This document shows, one piece after another, positions 1-10,348 of a stretch of 64,000 bases of DNA. The stretch comes from Pteria penguin (taxonomy: Eukaryota > Mollusca > Bivalvia > Pterioida > Pteriidae): positions 1,232,001-1,296,000 of the forward strand of contig CM068593.1 of NCBI GenBank assembly GCA_035048485.1, given 5' to 3'. The stretch's first letter is position 1, and each line of letters begins with the position of its first letter. The notes below the pieces were generated by a model, which saw only the letters and a list, made by a program, of their open reading frames with translations, searched no databases and was not told the origin of the DNA. Made by a program: the position numbers and the translations under genes.

Positions 1-192
1 ATACCCTGTGTATGCCAATATAAGAAACAGTGGACTTACTGTACACCTGGAACCCAAGAGTAGGATCGTTAAGAGATCAAGAGGTCCTGGGTTTAAGTCT
101 TTGCCTGCAAATACCAAGGGCCCACGTGACGGTTGGCGTGACACAGTACAGTTCATCCCTGTATTGGGTGGGTACATGTATGGCATAGGTCT
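1..192. other. Left-edge sequence without recognisable gene
   Basis: Short open frames here show no coding character. A weak tRNA B-box-like stretch near position 90 was considered, but no cloverleaf could be drawn. Confidence 0.3.
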
Positions 193-237
193 CAATGTTC
201 TGTACGATGCGTCAGGCAGATGACGTTACCATAATGA

Positions 238-428
238 CAAGCGGGGATCCAGAAATACTGGAGGGTGAGGGAGTCCACCCCAATTGCAATTAACTTTCCG
301 AGAGGGAGTCCTATCATGTTTTTGTGTGTGAAATTATTCATTTTACATCGAAAAATAACAAGAAAGGTAATTATCGCCGAATCTCGGGGTGGGTCCACAC
401 TCCCTGCCCATCGCTTTGGATCCGCACT
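238..428. mobile_element. Short inverted-terminus element (MITE-like), copy 1
   Basis: About 190 bp. It begins GGGGATCCAGAAAT and ends CTTTGGATCCGC, so the ends are roughly reverse complements around a GGATCC core. Related copies lie at 32,014-32,184, 37,008-37,115 (one end only) and 39,170-39,352. All share an internal block containing CGCCGAATCTCGGGG or a close variant. The duplicate unit at 2,686-3,660 lacks the insertion, which supports mobility. There is no coding capacity, so it is non-autonomous. The superfamily is uncertain. Confidence 0.65.
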
Positions 429-655
429 TGAGATTATACTTTTGCCACATAGAAAAAGGAATCCCACAAACAAACCTGTACATCTATTTATAAACAATAA
501 TTGCTACTTTAACGTAAGAGATATTTTTCCCATTAATTTATCTAAACATATCTTATTTACCAATAAAAAAAACCCCCAAAAAATAAGTCTTAGTCCGTCA
601 CTGAATGACCGAGCTGTGGTTTCAGAATAAAATCCTTTTACGCATTTGGTTTTAG

Positions 656-805
656 ACTGGGAATGTTACCTTAGGATGGAATTCCGGGAATTTGTGTCCG
701 TCCTGTGGTAAACAATACGATAAAGCTCATGTCAAGCAAGATTGTAGTAACTTGTTATGTAGGATAAACAAGAAGTTGTTTTCTGACCACAGATCTGGAC
801 TATAG
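656..805 (+). other. Possible orphan exon with CxxC-H-C-C pattern
   Basis: A 49-residue open frame follows a plausible acceptor (GGTTTTAG at 648-655) and ends in TAG at 803-805. It contains CPSCGK, then a histidine and two further cysteines (DCSNLLC), a spacing that could bind zinc or form disulphides. The homologous stretch of the downstream duplicate (about 2,945-3,075) has lost the frame. I do not recognise the protein. It may be a leftover exon of an older gene, or chance. Confidence 0.2.
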
Positions 806-814
806 GAAGCATTG

Positions 815-985
815 AGGGTCTTTATTGATTGATTTATTTATCTATTTATGTATTTATTTATTTTATTTATTTATTCATTCATTTTATTTATTTAATCATT
901 TATTTAATCATTTATTATTATTTATTTATTTATCTTATATATTTATATTGTTACTTATTATATATCGATATATATCCATAAATAA
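815..985. repeat. TTTA/TTAT-rich simple repeat
   Basis: Irregular TTTA, TTAT and ATTC tetranucleotides with no coding content. The duplicate unit has a shorter version near 3,090-3,165. Confidence 0.8.
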
Positions 986-2018
986 AATATAATTATATTT
1001 CTTTTTGTATCATGTTTAAAAAATTTCGAAGCAAGATGACGTCATAACATTGTAGTTCATAGAATACATATGTTTAAAGATGCTGCCATTGGCAAACGCG
1101 TATGGAAATACTCAATCAATCATTCCCAACCCAACTCTGATAATTAAAAAAATCAACGTAACAATGTAAAACACGAAAATAACAGATTTATTACTGTAGC
1201 ACTCACAACAATGCTCAATGGATTCCTGGCAATGGAAAACTAATAATGAATTATTGAAATGATAAAAAAAAAAAAAGAAAAGAAAAAAAAAAGTGAACAT
1301 AGACGCTAAAAAGACTAAATTGAATGCGTTGTGACAAAATATTCCGAACAAACTATCATAGACTTCTTTGTAATCTACAGCAGACACAAAGAATCGTAAG
1401 CTTTTTCCATCCGTTTTTATGGATTCCTTAATGACTTAGGGATTAATTTGCAAGTACGTAAAACAAATTACATTGTACGTATGATTCTTTGCGAAAATAC
1501 CTGCAAGTGTATGATGAATAAAGAAGGACAACTCTTGCTTCGTGTGATGCTTGATGCCTTTCTTGTGTGGTTTGATATAATCTTACCTCGATGATAGTGT
1601 ATGTTGTTACAGAGTCACAGGAGTAATTGGAATATATAACATGTGATAACTACATCAACGGACTGATGGTAGTAACTTCAATTGACCGTCCCAAGTCGGT
1701 ACGGCATCATTAGTCTGTTGTGGTGTTTCTTCTTTTTCTATTTACTGAACATGTATATGTCTTTAGCGGAGATTGTCGCATGGTTTCTTTTAATGAACAT
1801 CAACATCATTTTTTGTTGGTTTTGCTGTTGTAGAGAATGATTCATAGGTGTGGATCATATCCAGATCTTCAACTAAGAATATATTTTGTTTTCTTTTATC
1901 TCTGTTATGGTTTGTATTTGTTTGCGAATTTTCAACCGCTCGGTGTTTATCAAATGAAATAGACGACAATATTTTCATAGTTAAATGATATCGCATTGCT
2001 TGTGCAATGGCTTCATAA

Positions 2019-2192
2019 AGGGACAGTCTTGGTACAGTGGTTAAGCGCTTAGTTTGCGTAGCCGACAATCCGGATTCGATTCCCGGGTTGCGCCACTATG
2101 TTTAAGAGGTTGGTTACCTCCTGCTTCCATGTCGCGATATAACTGAAAATTTGTTGAAAGCGACGTAAAATACCAAACAACTAACCAACAAC
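2019..2192 (+). mobile_element. tRNA-derived SINE, plus strand
   Basis: The head resembles a tRNA gene, with an A-box-like GGTACAGTGGTTAAGCG and a B-box-like GGATTCGATTCC, followed by a non-tRNA body ending GACGTAAAATACCAAACAAC. The same sequence lies in reverse orientation at 42,394-42,545, so it is a dispersed RNA polymerase III retroposon and not a functional tRNA gene. The flanks 1,741-2,018 and 2,193-2,445 hold nothing I can identify. Confidence 0.75.
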
Positions 2193-2445
2193 CACCGGAT
2201 AAAGCCCAATTCTAATGCGATTTGTTTGTAACACGCGATCTCATTGGCTGCCCGATTTTAAAACTGCAAGGGTATTCACGATATCCTTGCAGTATTTGAT
2301 ATGACGTCACGATACCCTGCAGTTTCTGATTTGTGACGTCACGGTATCCTACATTTTTTTATTTGACTGTGGTTAACGACTTGGCTTAGATAATCATAAC
2401 TCTGTGCCTCTAGTTGTATTTTTGTTTTGTCAAATGCATTAGAAT

Positions 2446-2612
2446 GGGGTTACCATGCTTGTGTTTTACTAAAACTGACAGGGTATCGGCAAATTCCGTG
2501 TTAAAAATTTCTGTTTCACAGCTCGGCTAACGCCTTGCAGTGAAACTCAGTTTCTGACAGGATATTCGCCGATACCCTATCAGTTCTTGTAAAACACTCG
2601 CATGGTAACCCC
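2446..2612. mobile_element. Foldback repeat with about 50-bp arms
   Basis: The left arm starts GGGGTTACCATGCTTGTGTT and the right arm is its near reverse complement, ending CATGGTAACCCC. Both include the GGGTATCGGC / GCCGATACCC core. Arms are about 52 bp with several mismatches around a loop of about 60-70 nt. Similar GATACCCTGCAG motifs occur just upstream, around 2,270-2,350. It is probably a small foldback transposon. Confidence 0.6.
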
Positions 2613-2685
2613 TAAGTGGTTTAAAATTCGTGTAGAAGAGTGCCGTTTAAACTAGTTACGCCACTGAAATGAAATGATCACAATA

Positions 2686-3660
2686 AATGTTCTGTGTAAT
2701 GCTTCAGTCAGATGACGTCACCACATGGTTGAGATAACCTTGTCACCACATAAAACAATAACCACCTCCCAAAAATCAAACTGATACACCTATAAACAAT
2801 CAATGTTATTTCATCGTAAAAATTATCTCCGTTTTTCGTTTGTCTAAACCTATATTATTTACCGACAAAACATATAAAAAATAAGCCAATGTCAATTAAA
2901 TGACCAGGCTATTGTTTCAGATTAAAATCCTTTTACGCATTTGGCTTTGGAATGACACTCCACTCTTACGATGGCATTTTGTGTTCGATCTCTAGTAAAC
3001 GATACGATAAAACTCATGTCAAACAAGATTGTACTAACATGTTATGTGGGATAAACAAGAAGTTGTGAACTAAAGAAAGCGATGAGGTTATTTATTATGT
3101 ATTGATTTATTTATTTATCTATTAATTTATATTTCATTATTATTTATCTTTATTTGCCCATAAATATAATGTCACAACCATGTTGCTTTTTGTGTCATAT
3201 TATTAATTTTCGAAAGCAAGATGACATTGTTATTGTTATCCCAAAAATACCTATCTTTAAAGGTGATATCATGGGCGCACATGTATGGAAATATTCAGAA
3301 AAAGAATTATTAAAATTACCGGTATAAAAAAGAAGTGAACATACACCAGACTAAACTGAATGTATTGTGACAAAATATTCCCACCAAACATCATCGATTT
3401 CTTTATGATATTCAACTTCAGTACAGGTATGCAATAAACAAAGAAGGACAACTCTTGCTTTTGTGTGAAGCTTGATGCCTTTCTTGTATAGTTATATCTC
3501 AACTTACCTCGATGATAGTTTATGTTTTGTTGTGTACAGGCGCAGTAGAAATCCACGACATGTGATAAACACATCAACGGACTGAAGGTAGTAACATCAG
3601 TTGACGTTCCAAAGTCGGTAAGGCATCATTAGTGTGTTTCGTAATTTTCTTATTCTTTGT
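2686..3660 (+). repeat. Direct duplication, unit 2 (empty site)
   Basis: Partner of 193-1,740. It aligns across the site where unit 1 carries the short element at 238-428 but lacks the insertion, so it preserves the pre-insertion arrangement. It also has internal deletions relative to unit 1. No gene is seen. Confidence 0.7.
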
Positions 3661-3694
3661 ATACCGTTAATTTCACATTATGTATGTATTCTTA

Positions 3695-3960
3695 AAATCA
3701 ACCAATCAATCAATTAATCAATCAATCAATTAATTAATCAATAATAATAAAACATATTGAAACGATCCCCCAAATAAAAAAGTAAAATATAAGCAAACAC
3801 CGAAAAAAAAACCATAATAAAATTTTAAAAAATACAAAAAACCCCAAATACAACACCCAAAGACACCCCCCCCCCAAAAAAAAACCCCCAAAAAAACAAA
3901 CAAAAAGAAAAAAAAAAGAAAATAAGAAACTAAATTTAAAACAAAAATAAAACTTTGTAC
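3695..3960. repeat. (AATC)n followed by A/C-rich low-complexity DNA
   Basis: A run of CAAT/AATC tetranucleotides leads into about 200 bp of almost only A and C. The phenylalanine-rich frames on the minus strand are compositional artefacts. Confidence 0.85.
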
Positions 3961-5050
3961 AGAGGTCACCTTTTTCTTCGGTGTATGGTTGACACACAGG
4001 AATGACTTTTCTCGGAGATATCCATCGACCTTTGTCTTATACCTAAAGTGATGCATATATGATAAGATCTTAGCTAAATTTTTTATAGAAAAAGCAACCT
4101 TGCCAGTGTTGTCATGTACTTGCTATTTGAGAATACATTGTTAGTTGTCCGATATTCAATGCCTAATTAAAACACTGCAAACCGGTGGTGCTATTACCAG
4201 AAAGAACAATTGCCAATCCCAAACGGGATGTCCAGAAGGAGTGAGCTTCTCCAGCCAGCGTGCAATACTCATCACAAATGTTCTGTAGAAACTTCTCGTG
4301 TTCGATGGTAACGTTGTAATTTGTCAAATCAGTAAAGGGGTGTTACTGTAAATGACCGTTTTCCAGAATATCATTTAATATTATGGAAATGTGAATCCCA
4401 TACTCTACAACAATATCCTTGTATGGACCACAGAACTTCCTCAGTAACAGCTTTACACATACTACGTCGTAGCCAGGTCTGAATAGATTATTTGTTAGCC
4501 GACCGTCAGAATGAAAAATCAGTCATAAGATAGACGTGCTCTTGCATATCGTATCTTATTATGTTAGCGTTTCCCAAAAGAATATTTTGTAAATCAAAAT
4601 TTTAAAGTTTGTTTGGAGAATTACGAGGTATAAGTCTTTAAGGTTTCTTACTTAAATTGGCCGTCCAAAGTCGATATAGTAGATTGCAATTCAATCGATA
4701 TATATATCCTGTATTCATTTGAATCTTTTATGTGTATGTCTTTCTTGATTTGTGTCATATAGCTTAGTCATAATGTCTTCTCTCTTCTCTTTTACATTTA
4801 AAGTTCGTAAGAGGATGGTGAATTAAAATAGAACAATAGATCCGGTACCCATAGGCAATATAGTAATTTATTATGTTTTCGTGAAAAGCCCAAAATGGCA
4901 CACACTTTTAATAAAGGAAATCTCATCTCAAAGCAGTGGAACCAATAGAGCATCTGACAGGGATGACCTACAAGCAATTAATGACCCACTAAGTCTCAAC
5001 AAGATCAGTCTGACTAAGCTGTGTGAGATATCATATATACTTCACATGCA
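3961..5050. other. Non-coding flank with retroelement-end fragments
   Basis: No gene seen. Around 4,225-4,265 is GTCCAGAAGGAGTGAGC, resembling the GGGAGGAGTGAGC block at 21,757-21,769 in the left arm. GGCCGTCCAAAGTCGATA at 4,660 resembles the tail motif of the same elements. At 4,867-4,872 TTTATT is an AATAAA polyadenylation signal on the minus strand, about 180 nt past the stop at 5,051. Confidence 0.4.
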
Positions 5051-5755
5051 TTAAAGAAGTATTTCCAATATTCGATGACAAGAGGTAAGCTTAACGCACA
5101 GCAGAAACAATGCCGTCAAAGAAGTCACAAAAGCTCGTCTTCTGGAAGCCATATTGGTAAAACCCTTTTCTGGTTGTTCGCAGTAGTAAGAGAAGTCCGT
5201 GTTGTTGTGAGCGATCTTGAATGTTAGACGTATCTCGGAGCACATTTTGGTTGGATACTCATTGCCGTAGTTAAGATGATGAGGTGAGCTGTACCTTACC
5301 ATTGTACGAGGTAAAAAGACAGTCCCCGATACGGTTATCAAGTACTTCGGATCGTATCGTAGAAAGCTTTGTGGACAGGCAACACATTGGTAAGTGACTG
5401 CTTCTCCGTGTGACGTTTTGATGAAGGTCGTGTTCGAATCGATATCTGTGAGCGTAAATTCAATATTCACATTTTCGATCCACAGTCGGAGTCTTGTTAC
5501 GTCTTTGGTCTGTAGGTAATCGTCACATTGAACGTGTATTGCTAGCTGTAGAAGTGAAACGTCTTCAAGCTCTTGATAAAGTACTGCTATTGAATTTGAA
5601 ATTCTGGCGATCTTTTGAGCAGAATTCATGAAAAGATAAACTGAGTCGACTAACAGGTAAATGTGTTTCAAATCCAAACTTCCGTCAGCAACAAGAAAAA
5701 AATTTGTTTTGAAGAGCATATTGCCAACCCTAAGCTCTTGCCCACTCCCTATGCC
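5051..5755 (-). CDS. Somatomedin-B cysteine-rich receptor-like protein, left copy, exon 4 (terminal)
   Basis: Last recognised exon of the minus-strand gene whose other exons lie at 7366-7907, 9249-9460 and 10349-10503. The acceptor is CTTCGTTTCAG, with the first codon GGC in phase 0, matching the phase-0 donor of exon 3. It adds 234 residues to a predicted total of 537. The exon is an extracellular-looking region with NNT and SNT glycosylation sequons and four or five cysteines. A basic MASRRR is followed by a hydrophobic stretch (AFVTSLTALFLLCVKL, about residues 511-526) and a short tail. No seven-helix domain is present. The product would therefore be single-pass, lipid-anchored or secreted, unless splicing continues differently. 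Intron 3 (5,756-7,365) holds repeats and a reverse-transcriptase relic. Confidence 0.5.
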   Translation of the reverse strand, partial: GIGSGQELRVGNMLFKTNFFLVADGSLDLKHIYLLVDSVYLFMNSAQKIARISNSIAVLYQELEDVSLLQLAIHVQCDDYLQTKDVTRLRLWIENVNIEFTLTDIDSNTTFIKTSHGEAVTYQCVACPQSFLRYDPKYLITVSGTVFLPRTMVRYSSPHHLNYGNEYPTKMCSEIRLTFKIAHNNTDFSYYCEQPEKGFTNMASRRRAFVTSLTALFLLCVKLTSCHRILEILL

Positions 5756-5989
5756 CTGAAACGAAGATTATATTGAAATAGTAAGAATTACATAACCAAA
5801 GCAATTAAATATATAATTTCTTAATATAAACACTTATCATTTACTCGAGATTTATATTGTATCTGAATAGATTATGACTATAAGTATATTTTCCCTTACC
5901 TTCGTATTTTACATTAATGCCACACTTAATGAGTTTGTAGCAGAGATCTCATAAAACATATATCATTCTCAGATCACATCATTTATTTT

Positions 5990-6053
5990 CGTCCACATAT
6001 TTGTCTGTCCATTTATCCGTCCATCCGTCTGCCCATTTTCTGATGGGTATTTT

Positions 6054-6085
<32 letters not shown>
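5990..6085. repeat. Pyrimidine-rich stretch in intron 3
   Basis: TCCATCCGTC-type repeats followed by a TTTTC/poly-T run. The remainder of 5,756-6,200 shows nothing recognisable. Confidence 0.6.
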
Positions 6086-6090
<5 letters not shown>

Positions 6091-6204
6091 CATGTAGGTA
6101 GGGAGCTGGCTTTACAAAATCGGTCAGGTGCAAAGCTTGTGTTTAAAAAGCACCGGGTTCGAACAGATCAGAAGAGGTGTATTTCCATCACTGCTTTTCA
6201 AATA

Positions 6205-6325
6205 TTTATATAATATGAGAATTCCAATCATTCGGCCACGAGCATCACTAAAGAGACATATATTGTAGAAATGCGCATATGGTGCACAAAATTAAAAGGT
6301 ATGTTTTATATAATAGAATTCCTTT
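6205..6325 (+). repeat. Dispersed 120-bp module with hammerhead-like remnant, copy 1
   Basis: Contains TCGGCCACGAGCATCACT, then AAAGAGACATA, GAAATGCGCATATGGTGCAC and an AT-rich tail. It belongs to the same family as 18,345-18,450, the end of 18,495-18,800 and the end of 19,761-20,056. The hammerhead-like core is degenerate here (CTAAAGA in place of CTGAAGA). It lies in intron 3. Confidence 0.6.
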
Positions 6326-6469
6326 ATATGGTTAACATTGTATCTGAATGACGTGCATTTATGATATGTAATTATGTACTCGTATTTCCCTTTGCCTGTA
6401 TTTAATTGTTGTTAAATGAATATATAATCTCTTAGCTTGCGCGTTTGGTATATTTTTATTCCACTTAAT

Positions 6470-6484
6470 GAAATAATAATAATA

Positions 6485-6539
<55 letters not shown>

Positions 6540-6567
6540 GAAGAAGAAGAAGAAGAAGAAGAAGAGT
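6470..6567. repeat. (AAT)n then (AAG)n microsatellite
   Basis: About 70 bp of AAT triplets changing to AAG triplets. The poly-Ile and poly-Leu frames across it are artefacts. Confidence 0.95.
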
Positions 6568-6726
6568 AAAGAACCTATCTCTCGCTGAAAAGGTATGAAA
6601 GCTCTTGCGTATCGGTTCAGTTGAGACATATACACAATAAGCATGTGACAAAGAAACATTCTACCTGTGTAAAAAAAAGTTACTATAATTGTAATAGTCA
6701 TGTTTGCAATACATTGAGGTAGTAAC

Positions 6727-7146
6727 TTAATATAAATATTTGGTTGAAAATCTATGTACGAAGAGCAGGAATTCGAATCGTTGAATCTTTAATTTAGAGT
6801 TCGGATATCTTTCGTGTACATCTGTATCAAAGATTTTATTATTTATAAGCAAAACGTCATCAATATATTTGAATATTAAATCAAAGGTCTTTGCCAGTTT
6901 CATTTTATGTTGATACAGAAGATTTTGCATAAATTAACTTTGTGCGAACAAAGAAACAAACTGCTAGTACAGACGCACATTTTGTGCCCATAGGAATACT
7001 TGGTCACCGAATACAATAAATATTGTCAACAAAAAATGCGGCATGTTCAGTGTATTAAATTTCGAATCACTGTTACTTTGAACAAAATAAGTGTCCCGAT
7101 ATCTCAACATATTATATTTATATCTGAGAGCATTTTTCTTCGCCAA
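6727..7146 (-). pseudogene. Reverse-transcriptase relic in intron 3
   Basis: Minus-strand fragments of a reverse transcriptase. FGDQVF is followed, after a shift of frame, by IPMGTKCASVLA (motif B region), and about 100 nt later by FKYIDDVLLINNK (motif C, catalytic DD) and then a YPN segment. These match the order and spacing in the larger relic at 13,901-16,058 (IPMGTNCAPLIAD, then RYLDDILVIDN, then YPPELTL). Multiple frameshifts and the lack of other domains show that it is dead. It shares its strand with the host gene. Confidence 0.7.
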
Positions 7147-7365
7147 TAGCTATATCGACCCAACGGTAAACACGTTTATTTTATATAAATTAAAAATTTT
7201 CTAAGATGTTATATATTTATATAAGCAATGATATAAACTCGAAAATATGTCATACTATTAATGTAAATATCACAAATACAGATGGCTTTTGTTTTGTACT
7301 ATTCAAGCATACAGTAGAGTGTTACCGACAACAAATAGAACTAGACTGGATAATACAATACTTAC

Positions 7366-7907
7366 GTCATCATTTCGTTTCGAAGCATCTTGATAAGGAT
7401 AGAGCACCAACAGGCTGTTAATGCCTGTGTTCGTACATTTTCTTTTATCTTTTATACAATGCTTTTCCGAATAAAAGGAACACTCGAACTGTCCAGTAAC
7501 ACATTCAGGGTGTTTGTGCTGGATACAACATTGTTCGTTTTTATATGAGGTTGACAATATTACGGTGTTTTGATGGAGACTTTCCTCACAATCTACATCC
7601 TTGATCACACAAAAACGAAATTCTATTTCTGCAGGGGGTATATATTCGTATTGACAGTGCTCTGCCAAACGACGGACAATGTTGGTTGTGAATGTATCAT
7701 TAAGATGCAGAAAATCTATTTTGCATTTTTCTTCACCCGTGTTTTTAGATATATCAAGGTCAAACATTATTTGCCATTGTGTAAATTCGAACACTCCATT
7801 ACAACGTGCAACCGCGGCGTTCTGGAACGTCATGCCATCCTTATTCGAAACTCTAAGCAATGATGTTGGATCAAAAACATATTCTCTCTGTTGTAGGTCT
7901 TCATTAT
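7366..7907 (-). CDS. Somatomedin-B cysteine-rich receptor-like protein, left copy, exon 3
   Basis: 542-nt exon with acceptor TTTTACACAG at its start and donor GTAAGT at its end. It enters in phase 1 (CAA G / AT AAT) and leaves in phase 0, matching both neighbours. It encodes about 181 residues with ten or so cysteines, including an FQNAAVARCNGV segment, FTQWQIMFDLD, and a later cluster NEQCCIQHKHPECVTG. From memory, this resembles the ectodomain following the somatomedin-B domain in a large bivalve family of adhesion-GPCR-like receptors; that family assignment is an inference. It is extracellular by topology. Its right-arm counterpart would lie beyond position 64,000. Confidence 0.65.
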
Positions 7908-7999
7908 CTGTGTAAAACATACAAAGAAATTGATGAATAGGAACAGAATATAGAATCAAACAATGTAAAGTAAAAGGGAGATTTGTTCTTTGAATCTTG

Positions 8000-8362
8000 T
8001 CTTACATCACACTAAGACTGTTGTAATTCGCCTTATATAACACTAAAATTGTTATATTTTGCCTTACAGCACAGTAAGACTGTTGTATTTTGCGTTACAT
8101 CACACCAAGACTGTTGTATTTTGCCTTACATCACAGTAAGACTGTTGTATTTTGCCTTACATCACACTACGATTGTTGTATTTTGCCTTGCATCACACTA
8201 TGACTATTGTATTTTGCCTTACATCACAGTAAGACTGTTGTATTTTGCCTTACATCACACTAAGACTGTTGTATTTTGCCTTACATCACACTAAGACTAT
8301 TGTATGTTGCCTTACATCACACTAAGACTATTGTATGTTGCCTTACATCACACTAAGATTTG
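8000..8362. repeat. 31-bp minisatellite in intron 2 (left copy)
   Basis: About 11-12 tandem units of 31 bp containing TTGTATTTTGCCTTACATCA, with substitutions between units. The inverted counterpart is at 63,752-64,000. Frames across it encode a 31-bp-periodic artefact. Confidence 0.95.
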
Positions 8363-9248
8363 TCGATTCTAATTATATCAAGCTAAAATTTTTGCATTTT
8401 TCTTTTTTTTTTTTGTTCTGTGATTTTGTGATGCGGTTGAGTCTTATGTCTTTATGATTTTCTCTACTTATATAATGACCACATTTGTCAGATGCAATGC
8501 ATAGATATTTGGACCTTTGCAACGGAACCAGCCGAGGCAGTGAGAGATACTTCAAATATCGTATCTAGGATGATATTTGGCCTCGGGATTCTATAAGTTT
8601 CTAATGCTTTGGGGTTTTATTATCCACACCAGGCATTGGGGGTTTGTTTCCTTTTTACTTTTCGTGAGTTTTTTTTTTTTTTCCTTCTTTTTCTTTTTTC
8701 TTCTTTTTTTTTTTATTTTTTTTTTCGTTTTGCTTCCAAATGGACAATAAATAAATAATAAAGTGTAATGATAGTAAATAGAATATATTTACCTTACTAC
8801 TAAACTCCCAAGTTAAGCGACAGTTACACTATCCGAGTTATATTTCTTTGATTACAACAGGAAACGTACATTAATGCTTTAATGAGAGGCGCTTGACTAC
8901 AAACGTTGTAAAATAGGCATATATTTCTGGAGAGAATATATGTAATCTACGATAACAGATCTTTCTTAAACCTTTGCATATAGATATTAAGACTATATAA
9001 CATGTGAGATAAAAGGGAAGGGGAAAACATTTGACTTAGCTGTAGGACAAGAAGATTTATAATAAGTAATTCAAAATCCATTTAGGCTGTTCCATTGAGG
9101 AACAGAATATCTCTGTAATAGCTGTATGTTGATATTTGAAGTTCATGCTATTCATACGTTTCCCATTGTTTTTTCTTGTGTTAACAACAAGGTTTAATAA
9201 CTTTTCAGTGAGGCAGCGTAAATTCTATTCCAAAAGAAAAGTATTTAC
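8363..9248. other. Intron 2 remainder, low complexity
   Basis: No coding signal. There is a T-rich low-complexity patch at 8,668-8,725 followed by AT-rich sequence. It is mirrored in the right arm at about 62,880-63,720. Confidence 0.5.
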
Positions 9249-9460
9249 CTTGACCATCTGGACATTCGGAGATTATATAAACCCCTGATTTAGACACATT
9301 ATCAGCTCCACCACATTTGCTAGATATAGCGAAGTTTCTGATTCGTGGATCAAGTCTTTGGGTGCGCTCGATGATGGAAGATTTGTTGTCACTTACATAG
9401 TCTAGACAGCAGTCCCTGTAGAGTACGCATACGTCATCACAATGACAGTTTGGTGATTTC
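9249..9460 (-). CDS. Somatomedin-B cysteine-rich receptor-like protein, left copy, exon 2 (SMB core)
   Basis: 212-nt exon between acceptor TTTTTCGAAG and donor GTAAATAC. Joined to exon 1, the frame reads through GSCEFNKNRKSPNCHCDDVC and on to YRDCCLDY. That is the hallmark CxCDxxC...DCCxDY pattern of a somatomedin-B domain, a small disulphide-knotted extracellular module. The exon ends in SECPDGQ. It is the least diverged exon between the two arms: the right copy differs at two residues (V/I after CCLDY, V/M later). The phases of the three flanking junctions agree, which strongly supports a real gene. Confidence 0.8.
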
Positions 9461-9534
9461 CTTCGAAAAACACATAGGGGCACATTATGTCATGATTATT
9501 GATAAAACCACTTCAGTAATCAATAATCATCAAA

Positions 9535-9905
9535 CTAAAAGAAAAGAAAATTAACCCCTATCCCCCCGCACACACACAAAAACCAAACAAAGAAAACAAA
9601 AATAAAAACAAAATATAAAACCCCCCTAGAAACATCTCCCGGAAAAAAGGAAACAAAAACAAAATAAAAACAAACAAACAAACAGAAGAAAAAAAAGAAA
9701 GATAAAAGATGAAACACCTTGAAATAAAATAAAATATATAAATGAATGAACATAAAAGAAGAAATGTAATACACACCAAACACGCCACACAAACAAACAA
9801 AGATAAAAGAAAAAGGAAGAAAAAAAAGAAGAGCTAAACGCAACATAAGAACCCCCCCCCCCAAAAAAAAATACCAAATTCATCAAACATAATATAAAAC
9901 AACAC
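9535..9905. repeat. A/C-rich low-complexity DNA in intron 1 (left copy)
   Basis: About 370 bp strongly skewed to A and C on the plus strand, so T/G-rich on the gene strand. The long Phe/Cys/Val-rich minus-strand frames are compositional. The counterpart is at 62,225-62,590. Confidence 0.85.
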
Positions 9906-10348
9906 ATGAAATACGTTCTTTATTGGAGTTTTGTCGGCCCTCAGGTGACGTCACTGTGAAAAACTGTGTTTTGTGATGGGGTGATTCGGATAGATTTTGA
10001 ATTATGGAAGACTTCATCCGAGCTATTTGCTTGAGGTATTGAGATCATATTGAACACATTCTTATCATACATACGAACTATATAGTAAATAATATTTGTA
10101 TTAACAAAAAAAAAAAAGAATTATGTTATTTCATTGTACCATGTGCATATTTCGACCATATGAGTGAAGTTATCTTTGAGCAATGTACATTGATTGGGAA
10201 AGAAACAACATGATGTAATGGAGATGCAAAGTACAGTTCTTTGTAAAATTTCATTTCATATTGACAAAATTAACCACAAGTTATAAGTGAAAATAACATC
10301 AATTAATCATTCATCAATTCGAGTAAAATATAAAGTTCTTCAGCTAAC

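Larger units (their letters stand above)
193..1740 (+). repeat. Direct duplication, unit 1 (carries a transposon insertion)
   Basis: This segment is homologous, in the same orientation, to 2,686-3,660. Shared anchors include the stretch starting TGTTCTGT near the left edge, a block around 720-780 ending in ATAAACAAGAAGTTGT, the TTTA-rich middle, a block around 1,510-1,560 containing AAAGAAGGACAACTCTTGCT, and AAGTCGGTA near the right end. Unit 1 is longer, partly because a 190-bp inverted-repeat element at about 238-428 interrupts it. The pair looks like an old local tandem duplication. Apart from one short cysteine-containing frame at 656-805, I see no gene in it. Confidence 0.7.

Noticed and set aside
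60..130. tRNA-like B box near the left edge
   Set aside because: Only a loose GGGTTTAAGTC match without a paired A box or stems.
2019..2100. Functional tRNA gene
   Set aside because: A- and B-box-like sequences are present, but no proper acceptor or anticodon stems could be drawn. The same unit with its body recurs at 42,394, so it is a SINE.
8049..8294. 81-residue repeat protein
   Set aside because: Derived from the 31-bp minisatellite in intron 2.
9535..9907. Phe/Cys/Val-rich membrane-like proteins on the minus strand (also 3,730-4,056, 39,716-40,095 and 62,263-62,594)
   Set aside because: A/C- or T/G-skewed low-complexity DNA gives hydrophobic frames in several phases at once. There is no codon structure or homology.
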